A DNA stretch of 64,000 nucleotides, from contig RYFE02000012.1 of the NCBI GenBank assembly GCA_004138175.2, positions 1-64,000 on the forward strand, in the 5' to 3' direction. The position numbers and the translations under genes are program-made. How positions within the stretch are numbered: the first letter of the stretch is position 1; the number at the start of each line of letters is the position of its first letter. Positions 44,025-52,135 of this stretch are shown here, one piece after another. The notes below the pieces were generated by a model that was given only the letters and a program-made list of their open reading frames with translations, ran no database searches and had not been told where the DNA came from. This stretch comes from Chloroflexales bacterium ZM16-3 (GTDB taxonomy: Bacteria > Chloroflexota > Chloroflexia > Chloroflexales > Chloroflexaceae).

Positions 44025-45875
44025 TTACCGCTCCAGGTGGTAGGGCACGCTCGTCACGACAACGCCCTTGTTGAACATCAGGGCGGCCTTGATCAACATG
44101 CCCGTCTGGTTGTGCAGCAGGTGCTCCCACCAGTGGGCGGGCACAAACTCCGGCAGCACCACCGTGAGGACATCATCGGTGTAGCGCGAGTCAACCTCTT
44201 GGATGTAGTTAAACAGGGGCGTGATCAGCGAGCGGTAAGGTGACTCAAGCACGACCAAGGGCACGTCGCAGCCCCAGTCGCACCAGCGCTGCTGGAGTCG
44301 GGCGGTCTGATCAGCGTCGAGGTTGACGTAGACCGCCATCACATTATCGGGGGAGATCGAGCGGGCGTACTGGAGGGCGGGGAGGACACCGCGGTGGATG
44401 CCGCTGACCAGCACAATCGACGTATGGCGGCGCAGCGGGATCGGTATGTCGGCACCCTCTAGGGAGAGCTGGCGGGCCACGTTGCCGTAATGCCGGTTGA
44501 TGCTGTTGAAGAGCAGCACGAGCATGGGGATGAGCACCATCACGACCCACGCGCCGTGGGTGAACTTGGTAACGGCCAGCACCACCAGCACGATGGCGGT
44601 GAAGATAGCGCCCATGCTATTGATCACCGCGCCGCGCTGCCAGCCCTCCTCTTTGAGCTGGAAGTGGCGGCGAACCATGCCCGACTGCGAGAGGGTGAAC
44701 GAGATGAAGACGCCGATCGCGTAGAGCGGCAGCATCGCGATCTCGTTGGCCTGGAAGATGACTACGAGTAGCGCCGAGAAGAAGCCCAGGGCCAGGATGC
44801 CATTCGAGAAGACCAGCCGGTCGCCGCGCGAGGAGAACTGCCGGGGGAGGAAGCGGTCGCGCGAGAGGAACGAGGCCAGGCGCGGGAAGTCGGCGTAGGC
44901 GGTGTTGGCGGCCAGCACCAGGATGAGGGCCGTCGCCGACTGGATCACAAAGTAGATCGGCCCATTACCGAAGATCGTGCGGGCGATCTGCGAGAGCACC
45001 GTCTCGTGGGTGAGCTCGTTGGGGATGGCGCCGTGGGCGTGGGCCAGCCAGGTGATGCCGAGGAACATGCTCACCAGGATGGTCACCATCCAGGTGAGGG
45101 TGGACGCGGCATTCTTCGACTCGGGCGCGCGGAAGGCGGGCACCCCGTCGCTGATCGCCTCGATCCCGGTGAGGGCGGTACACCCGGCGGCGAAGGCCCG
45201 CAGCACCAGCCAGATGCCGATCGTCTCGCCAGTGAAGATCTCGGGCGGCAACTCCTGGGCAACCGGGTTGGCGCCGAAGAGCAGGTCGGTGCTGATCCCG
45301 TAGAACACCAGGGTCAGGATGCTGGCAATGAAGATATAGGTGGGCACGGCGAAGATGACGCCGCTCTCCTTGACTCCGCGCAGGTTTGCCAGCGTGACGA
45401 GCATGATGCAGACGAGGCCGATCTCGATGGCATACTCTCCGACCCAGGGCGCGCCCCATGTGCTGGCCAGCGAGGTGATCGCGGCCACGCCGGCCGAGAT
45501 CGAGACGGCCACGGTGAGCACATAGTCGATCAGCAGGGCGCCGGCGGCGATCAGGCCGTAGATATTGCCCAGGTTCTCGCGGGCGACGATGTAGCCGCCG
45601 CCGCCCTTCGGGTAGGCCCGGATCGTCTGGCGGTAGGAGAAGGCCACCACCACGAGCAGCACTGCGATACCGCCAGCGATTTCGAGTGAGAGGCCGAGGG
45701 CCGCTGCCCCGCCGAGGATGAGGATCGAGAGGATCGCCTCGGTGGCGTAGGCCACCGACGAGAGCGCATCCGATGAGAAGACTGCGAGGGCAGTGATCCG
45801 GCTCAGCCGCTCGTTATGCTGATGCTCGGTCGCAATGGGTTTGCCGACAAGAAACCGCTTGATCTGGCCCACCAT
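44025..45875 (-). CDS. kimA: KimA-like potassium/proton importer (APC superfamily)
   Basis: 616 residues, ATG 45875. Twelve predicted membrane helices followed by a ~150-residue cytoplasmic domain. The N-terminus has ATEHQHNERLSR, ALAVFSSDALSSVAYATE and YPKGGGGYIVARENLG, which closely follow B. subtilis KimA (YdaO), a high-affinity K+ importer inhibited by c-di-AMP. The C-terminal domain (SIVLVSGIHRGVLPALQYARS) resembles the USP-like regulatory domain of that family. No ydaO-type c-di-AMP riboswitch is recognisable upstream; an 18-bp inverted repeat lies in the leader. Substrate assignment is by similarity. Confidence 0.85.
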   Translation of the reverse strand: MVGQIKRFLVGKPIATEHQHNERLSRITALAVFSSDALSSVAYATEAILSILILGGAAALGLSLEIAGGIAVLLVVVAFSYRQTIRAYPKGGGGYIVARENLGNIYGLIAAGALLIDYVLTVAVSISAGVAAITSLASTWGAPWVGEYAIEIGLVCIMLVTLANLRGVKESGVIFAVPTYIFIASILTLVFYGISTDLLFGANPVAQELPPEIFTGETIGIWLVLRAFAAGCTALTGIEAISDGVPAFRAPESKNAASTLTWMVTILVSMFLGITWLAHAHGAIPNELTHETVLSQIARTIFGNGPIYFVIQSATALILVLAANTAYADFPRLASFLSRDRFLPRQFSSRGDRLVFSNGILALGFFSALLVVIFQANEIAMLPLYAIGVFISFTLSQSGMVRRHFQLKEEGWQRGAVINSMGAIFTAIVLVVLAVTKFTHGAWVVMVLIPMLVLLFNSINRHYGNVARQLSLEGADIPIPLRRHTSIVLVSGIHRGVLPALQYARSISPDNVMAVYVNLDADQTARLQQRWCDWGCDVPLVVLESPYRSLITPLFNYIQEVDSRYTDDVLTVVLPEFVPAHWWEHLLHNQTGMLIKAALMFNKGVVVTSVPYHLER

Positions 45876-45936
45876 GACACCATTACCTTCATAGCCCGTG
45901 CCTTTCCAGCGCGGGATCTGCTGCTCGGCCGCTAGA

Positions 45937-45986
45937 GACAGCCGACAGCACGCCTAGCCTCGGCAGTCGGCGTGCTGTCGGCTGTC
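45937..45986. repeat. Inverted repeat in the kimA leader
   Basis: 18-bp perfect arms (45937-45954, 45969-45986; GACAGCCGACAGCACGCC) and a 14-nt loop. No U-tract on the kimA side, so transcription termination is not evident; a leader stem-loop is possible. Confidence 0.65.
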
Positions 45987-46116
45987 GCGCTCTTTATTGA
46001 GGGTCGGCTATCGTCTTTTTTTATGCTGGCTGTGTTTTGCCGGGGTAGGGCCGCTGCTCCGCGCCCTTATGCGGCGCTGATCATAGCACGTTGGTTGTAC
46101 CACGTCAACACGAGAT

Positions 46117-46212
46117 CACTGATGCACTGAGGCATTGAGGTGCTGAGGTGATGCGCTCGGCCTGTCCCCTGTCTCCTGTCCCCTGTCTCCTGTCCCCTGT
46201 GCCCTGTCCCCT
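46117..46212. repeat. Adjacent CACTGAGG and CCTGTCTCCTGTCCC tandem repeats
   Basis: Two short-period families back to back: degenerate CACTGAGGCATTGAGG units, then about six CCTGTCC/TCC heptamers. Confidence 0.85.
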
Positions 46213-46217
46213 AGCAT

Positions 46218-46233
46218 TAGGGGATTTCCCCTA
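46218..46233. promoter_or_regulatory. Candidate operator, TAGGGGA-TT-TCCCCTA
   Basis: A 16-bp dyad with 7-bp arms, about 250 bp upstream of the sugar-transport operon. The symmetry fits a dimeric regulator, possibly a LuxR/NarL-type response regulator; no binding protein is identified here. Confidence 0.5.
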
Positions 46234-46484
46234 GTCGAGTTGGGGGAAGCCGCTCAACAAGATAGGGGGGGCGGGGGTTGTTGCGCGGACGCCTTATTTC
46301 CTATACTATTCTATATACCCCACTACTATATACCCTACTCACCGTCCTACCAATATGGCGATTCACGCCGTATGAGCGCTTCGCCTCAGCGGAGCAAGGA
46401 GGTCGCACACCCAATTCGCTCGCCCTCGCCTATAACTCGACTGATTCAGTGTAGAATGTTTTCATTGTCTAGGAGGACACACCC

Positions 46485-46874
46485 ATGCGGTCCAAAGGCG
46501 CCGTACTGATGCTGCTGGCACTCGTTGCCACGTTCGTTCTTGCTGCTTGTGGTGGCGCTCCCGCCGCTGCCCCCACCTCTGCCCCTGCTGCTGAGGCCCC
46601 CACTGCCGCCCCGCCTGCCACCACTCTTTCTGTGGGCATCGTGCTGCCGACGAAGGACGAGCCGCGCTGGATTCAGGATGAGACCCGCTTCAAAGACGCT
46701 CTGACCGCAGCTGGCTACCAGGTCAAGACACCGACCTCCTCGGGCACGTACAACAACGGTAAGGTGGACGTGCCTGCCGTGCAGTCGGCTGTGGTGACGG
46801 TGGACAAGGCCAACCTCAAGGCCATCCTGATCGACTCTGGCTACTACCAGGCCAGTGACTTCACCGGCCTGTAG
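46485..46874 (+). CDS. Sugar-binding lipoprotein with large internal deletion
   Basis: 129 residues, ATG 46485 with AGGAGG eight bases upstream. A lipoprotein signal ends LAAC (Cys22), and a Pro/Ala linker precedes TLSVGIVLPTKDEPRWIQDE, the N-terminal strand of ChvE/GguE-type multiple-monosaccharide binding proteins. After ~35 residues the text jumps to TYNNGKVDVPAVQSAVVTV and ILIDSGYYQASDF, which is the C-terminus of the same family. Full members have ~350-380 residues, so ~230-240 central residues are missing, joined in frame near 46726. The product cannot form the two-lobed sugar site. Either a decayed gene, a tiny derived lipoprotein, or an assembly collapse. The cognate ATPase and permease follow. 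Confidence 0.8.
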   Translation: MRSKGAVLMLLALVATFVLAACGGAPAAAPTSAPAAEAPTAAPPATTLSVGIVLPTKDEPRWIQDETRFKDALTAAGYQVKTPTSSGTYNNGKVDVPAVQSAVVTVDKANLKAILIDSGYYQASDFTGL

Positions 46875-46875
46875 A

Positions 46876-46913
46876 TTACTGAGCCGGATTGAGACACTGA
46901 GACACTGAGGTTC
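46876..46913. repeat. CACTGAG repeat after the deleted binding protein
   Basis: Degenerate ACTGAGCC / GACACTGA units starting right after the TAG stop. Confidence 0.75.
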
Positions 46914-46926
46914 TGGCTTTTCTCGG

Positions 46927-46955
46927 AGTGGTTGACGGCGGAGCCGTCAACCACT
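46927..46955 (+). terminator. Hairpin between binding protein and ATPase genes
   Basis: 13-bp perfect arms with a 3-nt loop, followed by TCTAA. Typical position for an attenuating hairpin that leaves the binding protein more abundant than the ATPase. Confidence 0.6.
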
Positions 46956-47052
46956 TCTAACACCCAACGGTCCGCACGCCCTCACCGTCCACTGTCATCT
47001 TTCGCTTGGGAGATGAAGCGGGGGTGAGCGCCTTGAAAAAACGAGGGCCGCC

Positions 47053-48573
47053 ATGAGCACTCCCATCTTGGAGATGAAAAACATCACCAAGGAATTCCCC
47101 GGCGTGAAAGCCTTGAACAATGTCAGCTTTCGCGTCGCACAGGGCGAGATCCACTGTTTGGTTGGCGAGAATGGCGCGGGCAAATCGACCCTGATGAAGG
47201 TGCTCAGCGGAGTTTACCCACATGGCACCTATAGCGGGGATATCCTCCTGGGTGGCGAAGTGCAGCGCTACCGAGGCATCCGCGATAGCGAGCATGCCGG
47301 GATTGCGATCATCTATCAGGAGCTGGCGCTCATCCCCGAGCTGACGGTTTATGAGAATATCTTCCTCGGCAATGAGATTCGCAACGGCGTACTGGTGAAC
47401 TGGAACGAGACGATCAAGCGCGCTGGCGAGATGCTGGACAAGGTGCGGCTCAAGGTGAACCCGGCTGCGAAAATTAAAGATTTGGGCGTCGGCAAGCAGC
47501 AGTTGGTTGAGATCGCTAAGGCGCTGAGCCGTGACATTAAGCTGCTGATCCTCGACGAGCCGACGGCCGCGCTGAATGAGGATGATAGCGCGAACCTGCT
47601 TGAACTGCTGCGTGGTCTGCGCGACCAAGGCGTGACCTGCATTCTGATCTCGCACAAGCTGAAGGAAGTGATCGAGATCTCCGACAGGGTCACGGTGCTG
47701 CGTGACGGGCAGACAATCTGCACTCTGGACGCGCACAAGGGCGAAGTGTCCGAGGGCGTGCTGATCAAGCATATGGTCGGCCGCGAGATCGACAACATCT
47801 ACCCACATCGGGCCGAGAAGAAGATCGGCGATGTGGTGCTGGAGGTGCGCGGCTGGAATGCCTACGACCCTTCCCTTGGTCGGCAGATCTTGCGCGACGT
47901 GAGCATGAATGTGCGGCGCGGCGAGATTGTCGGCGTGGCCGGGCTGATGGGCTCGGGGCGCACCGAGCTGGCTATGAGCATCTTCGGCAACCCGCTGGGC
48001 TACCAGATCAAGGGCGAGCTGCGGGTCAAGGGCGAGCCGCGCGCCTTCCGCGACCCTGAGGATGCGATCAAGGCTGGCGTGGCCTATGTGACCGAGGACC
48101 GCAAGGGCAATGGCCTGATCCTCATCCAGGACGTGAAGGAGAACATCACCCTCGCCAACCTTCAGGCGATCGCCCAGAACAGCGTGATCGACAGCAACGC
48201 CGAGATCAAGGTTGCCAACGAGTATAAGACCTCGCTCAACATCAAGACACCCACCGTAGAGCAGCGGGTCTCGAACCTGAGCGGCGGCAACCAGCAGAAG
48301 GTCTGCCTGGGCAAGTGGCTGTTCGTCAAGCCCGATCTGCTGATCCTCGACGAGCCCACGCGCGGCATCGACGTGGGCGCAAAGTACGAGATCTACACCC
48401 TGATGAACCGCCTCGTCGAGCAGGGGATGAGCATCATTATGATCTCATCGGAGCTGCCCGAGGTTCTCGGCATGAGCGACCGGGTGTACATCGTGTCCTC
48501 CGGCCGGGTCGCGGGCGAGCTGTCGATTGCAGATGCGACCCCAGAGAAGATTATGCACTTGGCGACGAATTAA
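47053..48573 (+). CDS. gguA: Sugar ABC transporter ATPase (GguA/MmsA type, two ABC domains)
   Basis: 506 residues, ATG 47053 with GAGG upstream. Two tandem ABC domains. The first has GENGAGKST (Walker A), LGVGKQQLVEIAKAL signature, LDEPTAAL and an H-loop (ISHKLKEV). The second has the degenerate Walker A GLMGSGRTE normal for the RbsA/XylG second half, signature LSGGNQQKV and LDEPTRGIDVGAK. It energises monosaccharide import (xylose, arabinose, galactose or glucose type). It sits between the deleted binding-protein gene and the gguB permease. Confidence 0.94.
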   Translation: MSTPILEMKNITKEFPGVKALNNVSFRVAQGEIHCLVGENGAGKSTLMKVLSGVYPHGTYSGDILLGGEVQRYRGIRDSEHAGIAIIYQELALIPELTVYENIFLGNEIRNGVLVNWNETIKRAGEMLDKVRLKVNPAAKIKDLGVGKQQLVEIAKALSRDIKLLILDEPTAALNEDDSANLLELLRGLRDQGVTCILISHKLKEVIEISDRVTVLRDGQTICTLDAHKGEVSEGVLIKHMVGREIDNIYPHRAEKKIGDVVLEVRGWNAYDPSLGRQILRDVSMNVRRGEIVGVAGLMGSGRTELAMSIFGNPLGYQIKGELRVKGEPRAFRDPEDAIKAGVAYVTEDRKGNGLILIQDVKENITLANLQAIAQNSVIDSNAEIKVANEYKTSLNIKTPTVEQRVSNLSGGNQQKVCLGKWLFVKPDLLILDEPTRGIDVGAKYEIYTLMNRLVEQGMSIIMISSELPEVLGMSDRVYIVSSGRVAGELSIADATPEKIMHLATN

Positions 48574-48599
48574 GATAGCCGATAGCCGATAGCCGATAT
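48574..48599. repeat. GATAGCC heptanucleotide repeat
   Basis: Three and a half copies of GATAGCC directly after the gguA stop codon; the same family, inverted, as 9611-9640. Confidence 0.88.
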
Positions 48600-48617
48600 G
48601 TCGGTCCTCATCATTCC

Positions 48618-48690
48618 TGTCACCCTGAGTGGAGCCGCAGGTGAAACGAAGGGTCCCGGAGCCGGGACGCTTCGCTCCGCTCAGCGTGAC
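48618..48690. repeat. Palindromic repeat element (GTCACCCTGAG type)
   Basis: Arms GTCACCCTGAG...CGAAGGGTCCCGG and CCGGGACGCTTCG...CTCAGCGTGAC. Related to the inner palindrome at 21554-21615. Inserted between gguA and gguB. Confidence 0.75.
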
Positions 48691-48771
48691 ATGCGGCATA
48701 TCGTCAATGGGTTGGTATTGCATGCGAAGCACGTTCTGGCCCTTCCTCCGAGGATAGCAGGAGTATCTGGG

Positions 48772-49950
48772 ATGTTTTTCCAGGATCTACAGAAGGTACT
48801 GCGGCAGAATATCCGCGAGTACGGCATGTACATCGCCTTGTTCGTGATCATGTTGATCTTCGCGATCACCACCAACGGCACCTTCGTCTCGGCGCGTAAC
48901 CTGAGTAACCTGCTGAACCAGACGGGCTATATCGCCGTTCTGGCGGTTGGGATGACTCTGGTGATCGTCATCCGGCATATCGATCTGTCGGTGGGCTTCC
49001 TGGCTGGATTCATCGGCGCGGTCGCGGCGATTGCGCTCTCGCGATGGGGTTTGTCGGTCTATGTGGCCATCCCGCTAGTGCTGGCGATCGGTGCAATCGC
49101 TGGGCTGATCACGGGCTTCCCGGTGGCTCAGCTGGGCATCCCCTCATTTGTAGCCTCGCTGGCGGGCTGGCTGATCTACCGTGGCCTGCTTCAGCTGGTG
49201 ACAGAGGGCACGGGCACGATCATTATCTCCGACCCAGGGTTTAATGCGATTGGCAACGGTTTCATCCCCGATATCCCGATCGGCATTCTGCCCGAGACGC
49301 ACAAGCTGACGCTGCTGCTGGGGGTGGTGGCGGTTGTGCTCTTTATTATGAGCGAGATCAGCCGACGGCAGAAGCAGGAGGCATATAACTTCGAGGTGCT
49401 GCCGAAGGAGATCTTCGTCCTCAAGCTGGTGTTTATCTCGCTCCTGATAGGGGCGATAACCTGGGTGCTGGCGAGCTATAACGGGCTCTCGTGGACGGTA
49501 GTGATCATGCTGGTGGTGGTGGGGATCTACCACTTTATCATGACGCAGACGGTGCTCGGGCGGCATATCTACGCGGTGGGAGGTAACCCCGACGCGGCTG
49601 AGCTGAGCGGCATCAGCGTGAAGCGGATCGTCTACGTGGTCTTCGGCTCGATGGGCATGCTCTCGGCGCTGTCGGGCATCCTGTTTGCCTCGCGACTCCA
49701 GTCGGCCACAACCACCGCAGGCACGCTGTTTGAGCTGGACGCCATCGCGGCGGCCTATGTGGGCGGCGTCTCGGCGGCCGGCGGCGTCGGGAAGGTGGCG
49801 GGCTCGGTGATCGGCGCGCTGGTAATGACCTCGCTGACGAGCGGCATGAACCTGATGGGCGTGGGCATCGGCTACCAGTACGTCGTGCGCGGCGCGGTGC
49901 TGGCGGCGGCGGTGATCTTCGACGTGGCGACGCGGCGGGCGAGCAAGTAG
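48772..49950 (+). CDS. gguB: Sugar ABC transporter permease (GguB/XylH type)
   Basis: 392 residues from ATG 48772 (MFFQDLQKVL) with CAGGAG eight bases upstream; upstream in-frame codons are repeat element. About ten membrane helices, with the family motif VGMTLVIVIRHIDLSVGF and the C-terminal AIAAAYVGGVSAAGGVGKVAGS. An extra cytoplasmic/loop segment (~185-225) is usual for XylH/GguB, which are longer than RbsC. It pairs with gguA. A repeat-rich 198-bp gap separates them, unusual for an operon. Confidence 0.93.
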   Translation: MFFQDLQKVLRQNIREYGMYIALFVIMLIFAITTNGTFVSARNLSNLLNQTGYIAVLAVGMTLVIVIRHIDLSVGFLAGFIGAVAAIALSRWGLSVYVAIPLVLAIGAIAGLITGFPVAQLGIPSFVASLAGWLIYRGLLQLVTEGTGTIIISDPGFNAIGNGFIPDIPIGILPETHKLTLLLGVVAVVLFIMSEISRRQKQEAYNFEVLPKEIFVLKLVFISLLIGAITWVLASYNGLSWTVVIMLVVVGIYHFIMTQTVLGRHIYAVGGNPDAAELSGISVKRIVYVVFGSMGMLSALSGILFASRLQSATTTAGTLFELDAIAAAYVGGVSAAGGVGKVAGSVIGALVMTSLTSGMNLMGVGIGYQYVVRGAVLAAAVIFDVATRRASK

Positions 49951-50027
49951 CACTGAGGCACTGAGCATCACTGAGGCACTGAGGCACTGAGGCACTGAGG
50001 TGTTGAGGCGCTGAGGCGCTGAGGCTT
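49951..50027. repeat. CACTGAGG tandem repeat
   Basis: About nine units of CACTGAGG/CGCTGAGG starting one base after the gguB stop codon, separating the two sugar ABC systems. Confidence 0.9.
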
Positions 50028-50086
50028 TTGGTATAGGTCTATTGGGGAGGGCCTCACCCTCCCCAAATCCCTCCCCATTCTCCCCT

Positions 50087-51076
50087 ATGGCACGTGACAT
50101 AGCGAGATCGACTTCTCCGCCGCGCTGGCGGCTGCTGGTCGCCCGCCAGGAGCTGGTGATCCTGGCCCTTCTGGTGGTTGTCTCGGCGGGGCTGAGCCTG
50201 CTGACCGGAAACTTCTTCGCGGCGACGAACTTGCTCAACCTGGCGCGGAACGTCTCGTGGTTCGCCGTGGCCGCCTTCGGGGTGGGCATGGTCATCCTGA
50301 TCGGCGGGATCGACCTCTCATCGGGCGCGGTGATGGCGCTGGCCGGGCTGGTGAGCGCGATGCTGCTCCAGTCCGGCCTGCCGATCTGGCTGGCTGTGCC
50401 GGTGGGCCTGCTCAGCGGGGCGCTGGTGGGGCTGTGCAACGGCGTGCTGGTGGGCATCTTCAACACCCCGCCCTTCATCGTCACGCTGGGGATGATGGGG
50501 CTGGTGCGCGGGCTGACCTTTGGCATCTCGGGCGGGCGCCCTGTGCGCGACCTGCCGCTGGCCTTCCGCGCCCTTGGTCAGGACGACATATGGGTCGGGC
50601 CGCTGCTGGTGCCGCTGCCGCTGCTGACAATGATCGTCGTGGCCCTGCTGGTCGCGCTGATGCTGCGCTCGACGGTGCTGGGCCGCTATATCTACACCCT
50701 CGGCCGCGACGAGCGGGCGCTCCAGGTGGCCGGCGTGCGCACTGAGCGGATCAAGGTGGTGGTCTACACCTTCAGCGGGCTGCTGGCGGCCTGCGGCGGG
50801 ATCATTATGACCGCGTGGCTGGGCGTGGCCGCGCCGACGGCCGCCGCCGACTATGAGCTGGACATCATCGCCGCTGCGGTGATCGGCGGCACGAGCCTGT
50901 TCGGCGGCGAGGGCAGCGTCTTCGGCGTGGTGCTCGGCGCGCTGCTGATGCAGGTGGTGCGCACCGGCATGGTGCTGCTGGGCTTCCCGACGTACCTGCA
51001 GGTGGGGGCGATCGGCATGATGATTATGCTGGTGGTGCTGATCGATAACTTCCGGCGACGCGGGCTGTCGCGGTAG
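50087..51076 (+). CDS. Second sugar ABC permease (RbsC-like)
   Basis: 329 residues from ATG 50087 (MARDIARS); no clear SD, and the frame is open upstream to 50042. Eight to ten helices with FGVGMVILIGGIDLSSGAVMAL, the RbsC signature, plus GRDERALQVAGVRTERIK and IIAAAVIGGTSLFGGEGSV. Shorter than gguB and clearly a different subfamily (ribose/autoinducer-2/rhamnose). It leads a three-gene set, permease, binding protein, ABC-kinase fusion, with gaps of 22 and 38 bp. Confidence 0.9.
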   Translation: MARDIARSTSPPRWRLLVARQELVILALLVVVSAGLSLLTGNFFAATNLLNLARNVSWFAVAAFGVGMVILIGGIDLSSGAVMALAGLVSAMLLQSGLPIWLAVPVGLLSGALVGLCNGVLVGIFNTPPFIVTLGMMGLVRGLTFGISGGRPVRDLPLAFRALGQDDIWVGPLLVPLPLLTMIVVALLVALMLRSTVLGRYIYTLGRDERALQVAGVRTERIKVVVYTFSGLLAACGGIIMTAWLGVAAPTAAADYELDIIAAAVIGGTSLFGGEGSVFGVVLGALLMQVVRTGMVLLGFPTYLQVGAIGMMIMLVVLIDNFRRRGLSR

Positions 51077-51098
51077 CGAGCCGTAAGGGCGAGTAGGC

Positions 51099-52097
51099 AT
51101 GAACAGGCTGTGGACACTTGGGATACTGGTGATTGTTCTGTTGGCCGCCTGCGGGCCGGTGGCGGGCTCGGGGCGCCCGAAGATCACTATCGCCTGGGTC
51201 CATAAGAGCCTGGGCAACCCGGTGTTCGACCTGGGCAGCCAGGGGGCGCAGGCCAAGGCCCGCGAGCTGAGCGCGAGCGGCCCCTACGATGTGGAGCTGA
51301 TCACGGCCGGCCCGGTCTCGGCCGATGCGGTGGAGCAGGCCCGTGTGATCGGCGATCTGATCGCTCGGCAGGTGAGCGGGATCGCCGTCTCGTGTAATGA
51401 TCCGACGGCCTGCGTCGATCCGATCAACCGAGCCGTGGCGGCGGGCATCCCCGTGATGACCTGGGACAGCGATGCGCCCGACAGTCGGCGGTTCACCTAT
51501 CTGGCGATTGATAACTACCAGGCCGGGTGGGAGGCCGCCCGGCTGCTGGTGGACGCGATTGGGCCGCAGGGCAAGGTGGCTATGCTCACCGGCGTGCCGG
51601 GGGCGCTGAACCTAGAGGAGCGGGCGCGCGGATTCCGCGACGGCCTCGCTGCCTACCCTGACGTAGCGCTGGTGGCGACGGTCTTCAGCAACGAGGATAT
51701 CAGCCGAGGGGTGCAGGGCGTCGAGGAGGTGATGCAGGCCCACTCGGACTTGCGCGGCTGGTTCTTTGTCGGTATGTGGCCGCTCTTCGCCGACCGTGGC
51801 TCGATGCCGCTCTGGGAGGCGGCGACGCAGGCCGGTACCCTGAAGACGGTGGCCCTTGACACGCTGCCGGTGGAACTGAACTTGCTACGTGACGGCTACC
51901 TCACTGCCCTGATCGGCCAGAAGTACTGGGGCTGGGGCTACGATTCGGTTCAGATCGTGTATGATCGGATCGTCCACGGAACGAGCTACCCGCCGTTTAT
52001 CGACACCGGCCTGGATATTGTCACCGCGAACAATGTGGACGCGATGATCCGCTCCTGGGAGACCAACGACTTCCAGACGCCGCTGCCGCCGCCGTAG
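51099..52097 (+). CDS. Sugar-binding lipoprotein (periplasmic-binding-protein-like I)
   Basis: 332 residues, ATG 51099. The signal peptide ends in LLAAC (Cys18). RbsB/LacI-like two-lobed fold: [72 protein letters not shown] and [20 protein letters not shown]. Related to ribose, autoinducer-2 and rhamnose binding proteins; ligand unknown. The signal for the downstream ABC-histidine-kinase fusion may come through this protein and its permease. Confidence 0.9.
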   Translation: MNRLWTLGILVIVLLAACGPVAGSGRPKITIAWVHKSLGNPVFDLGSQGAQAKARELSASGPYDVELITAGPVSADAVEQARVIGDLIARQVSGIAVSCNDPTACVDPINRAVAAGIPVMTWDSDAPDSRRFTYLAIDNYQAGWEAARLLVDAIGPQGKVAMLTGVPGALNLEERARGFRDGLAAYPDVALVATVFSNEDISRGVQGVEEVMQAHSDLRGWFFVGMWPLFADRGSMPLWEAATQAGTLKTVALDTLPVELNLLRDGYLTALIGQKYWGWGYDSVQIVYDRIVHGTSYPPFIDTGLDIVTANNVDAMIRSWETNDFQTPLPPP

Positions 52098-52120
52098 AGA
52101 CGCCCCGCCGGGGCGTCTCT
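52096..52120. repeat. Palindrome overlapping a stop codon
   Basis: 11-bp arms (AGAGACGCCCC / GGGGCGTCTCT), 3-nt centre. The left arm includes the last two bases of the upstream TAG stop. Its GC core resembles the palindrome family at 53734. Confidence 0.75.
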
Positions 52121-52135
52121 ACAATATATACCTTT

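Larger units (their letters stand above)
45876..46484. other. 609-bp intergenic region, divergent
   Basis: Between kimA and the sugar-transport genes. In order it holds an 18-bp inverted repeat (45937-45986), a TTTTTTT tract at 46015, CACTGAG-type repeats (46117-46151), CCTGTCTCCTGTCCC repeats (46161-46212), a TAGGGGA palindrome (46218-46233), and a low-GC stretch with TATACTATTCTATATACC-like promoter sequence near 46300. No gene is supported. Confidence 0.6.

Noticed and set aside
45876-46080. c-di-AMP (ydaO) riboswitch before the KimA-like gene
   Set aside because: The conserved motifs I know for this class are not visible; only a simple 18-bp hairpin is. A covariance search would settle it.
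48598-48771. Longer N-terminus for the gguB permease
   Set aside because: Those codons lie in the palindromic repeat element; ATG 48772 has a good ribosome site and matches family length.
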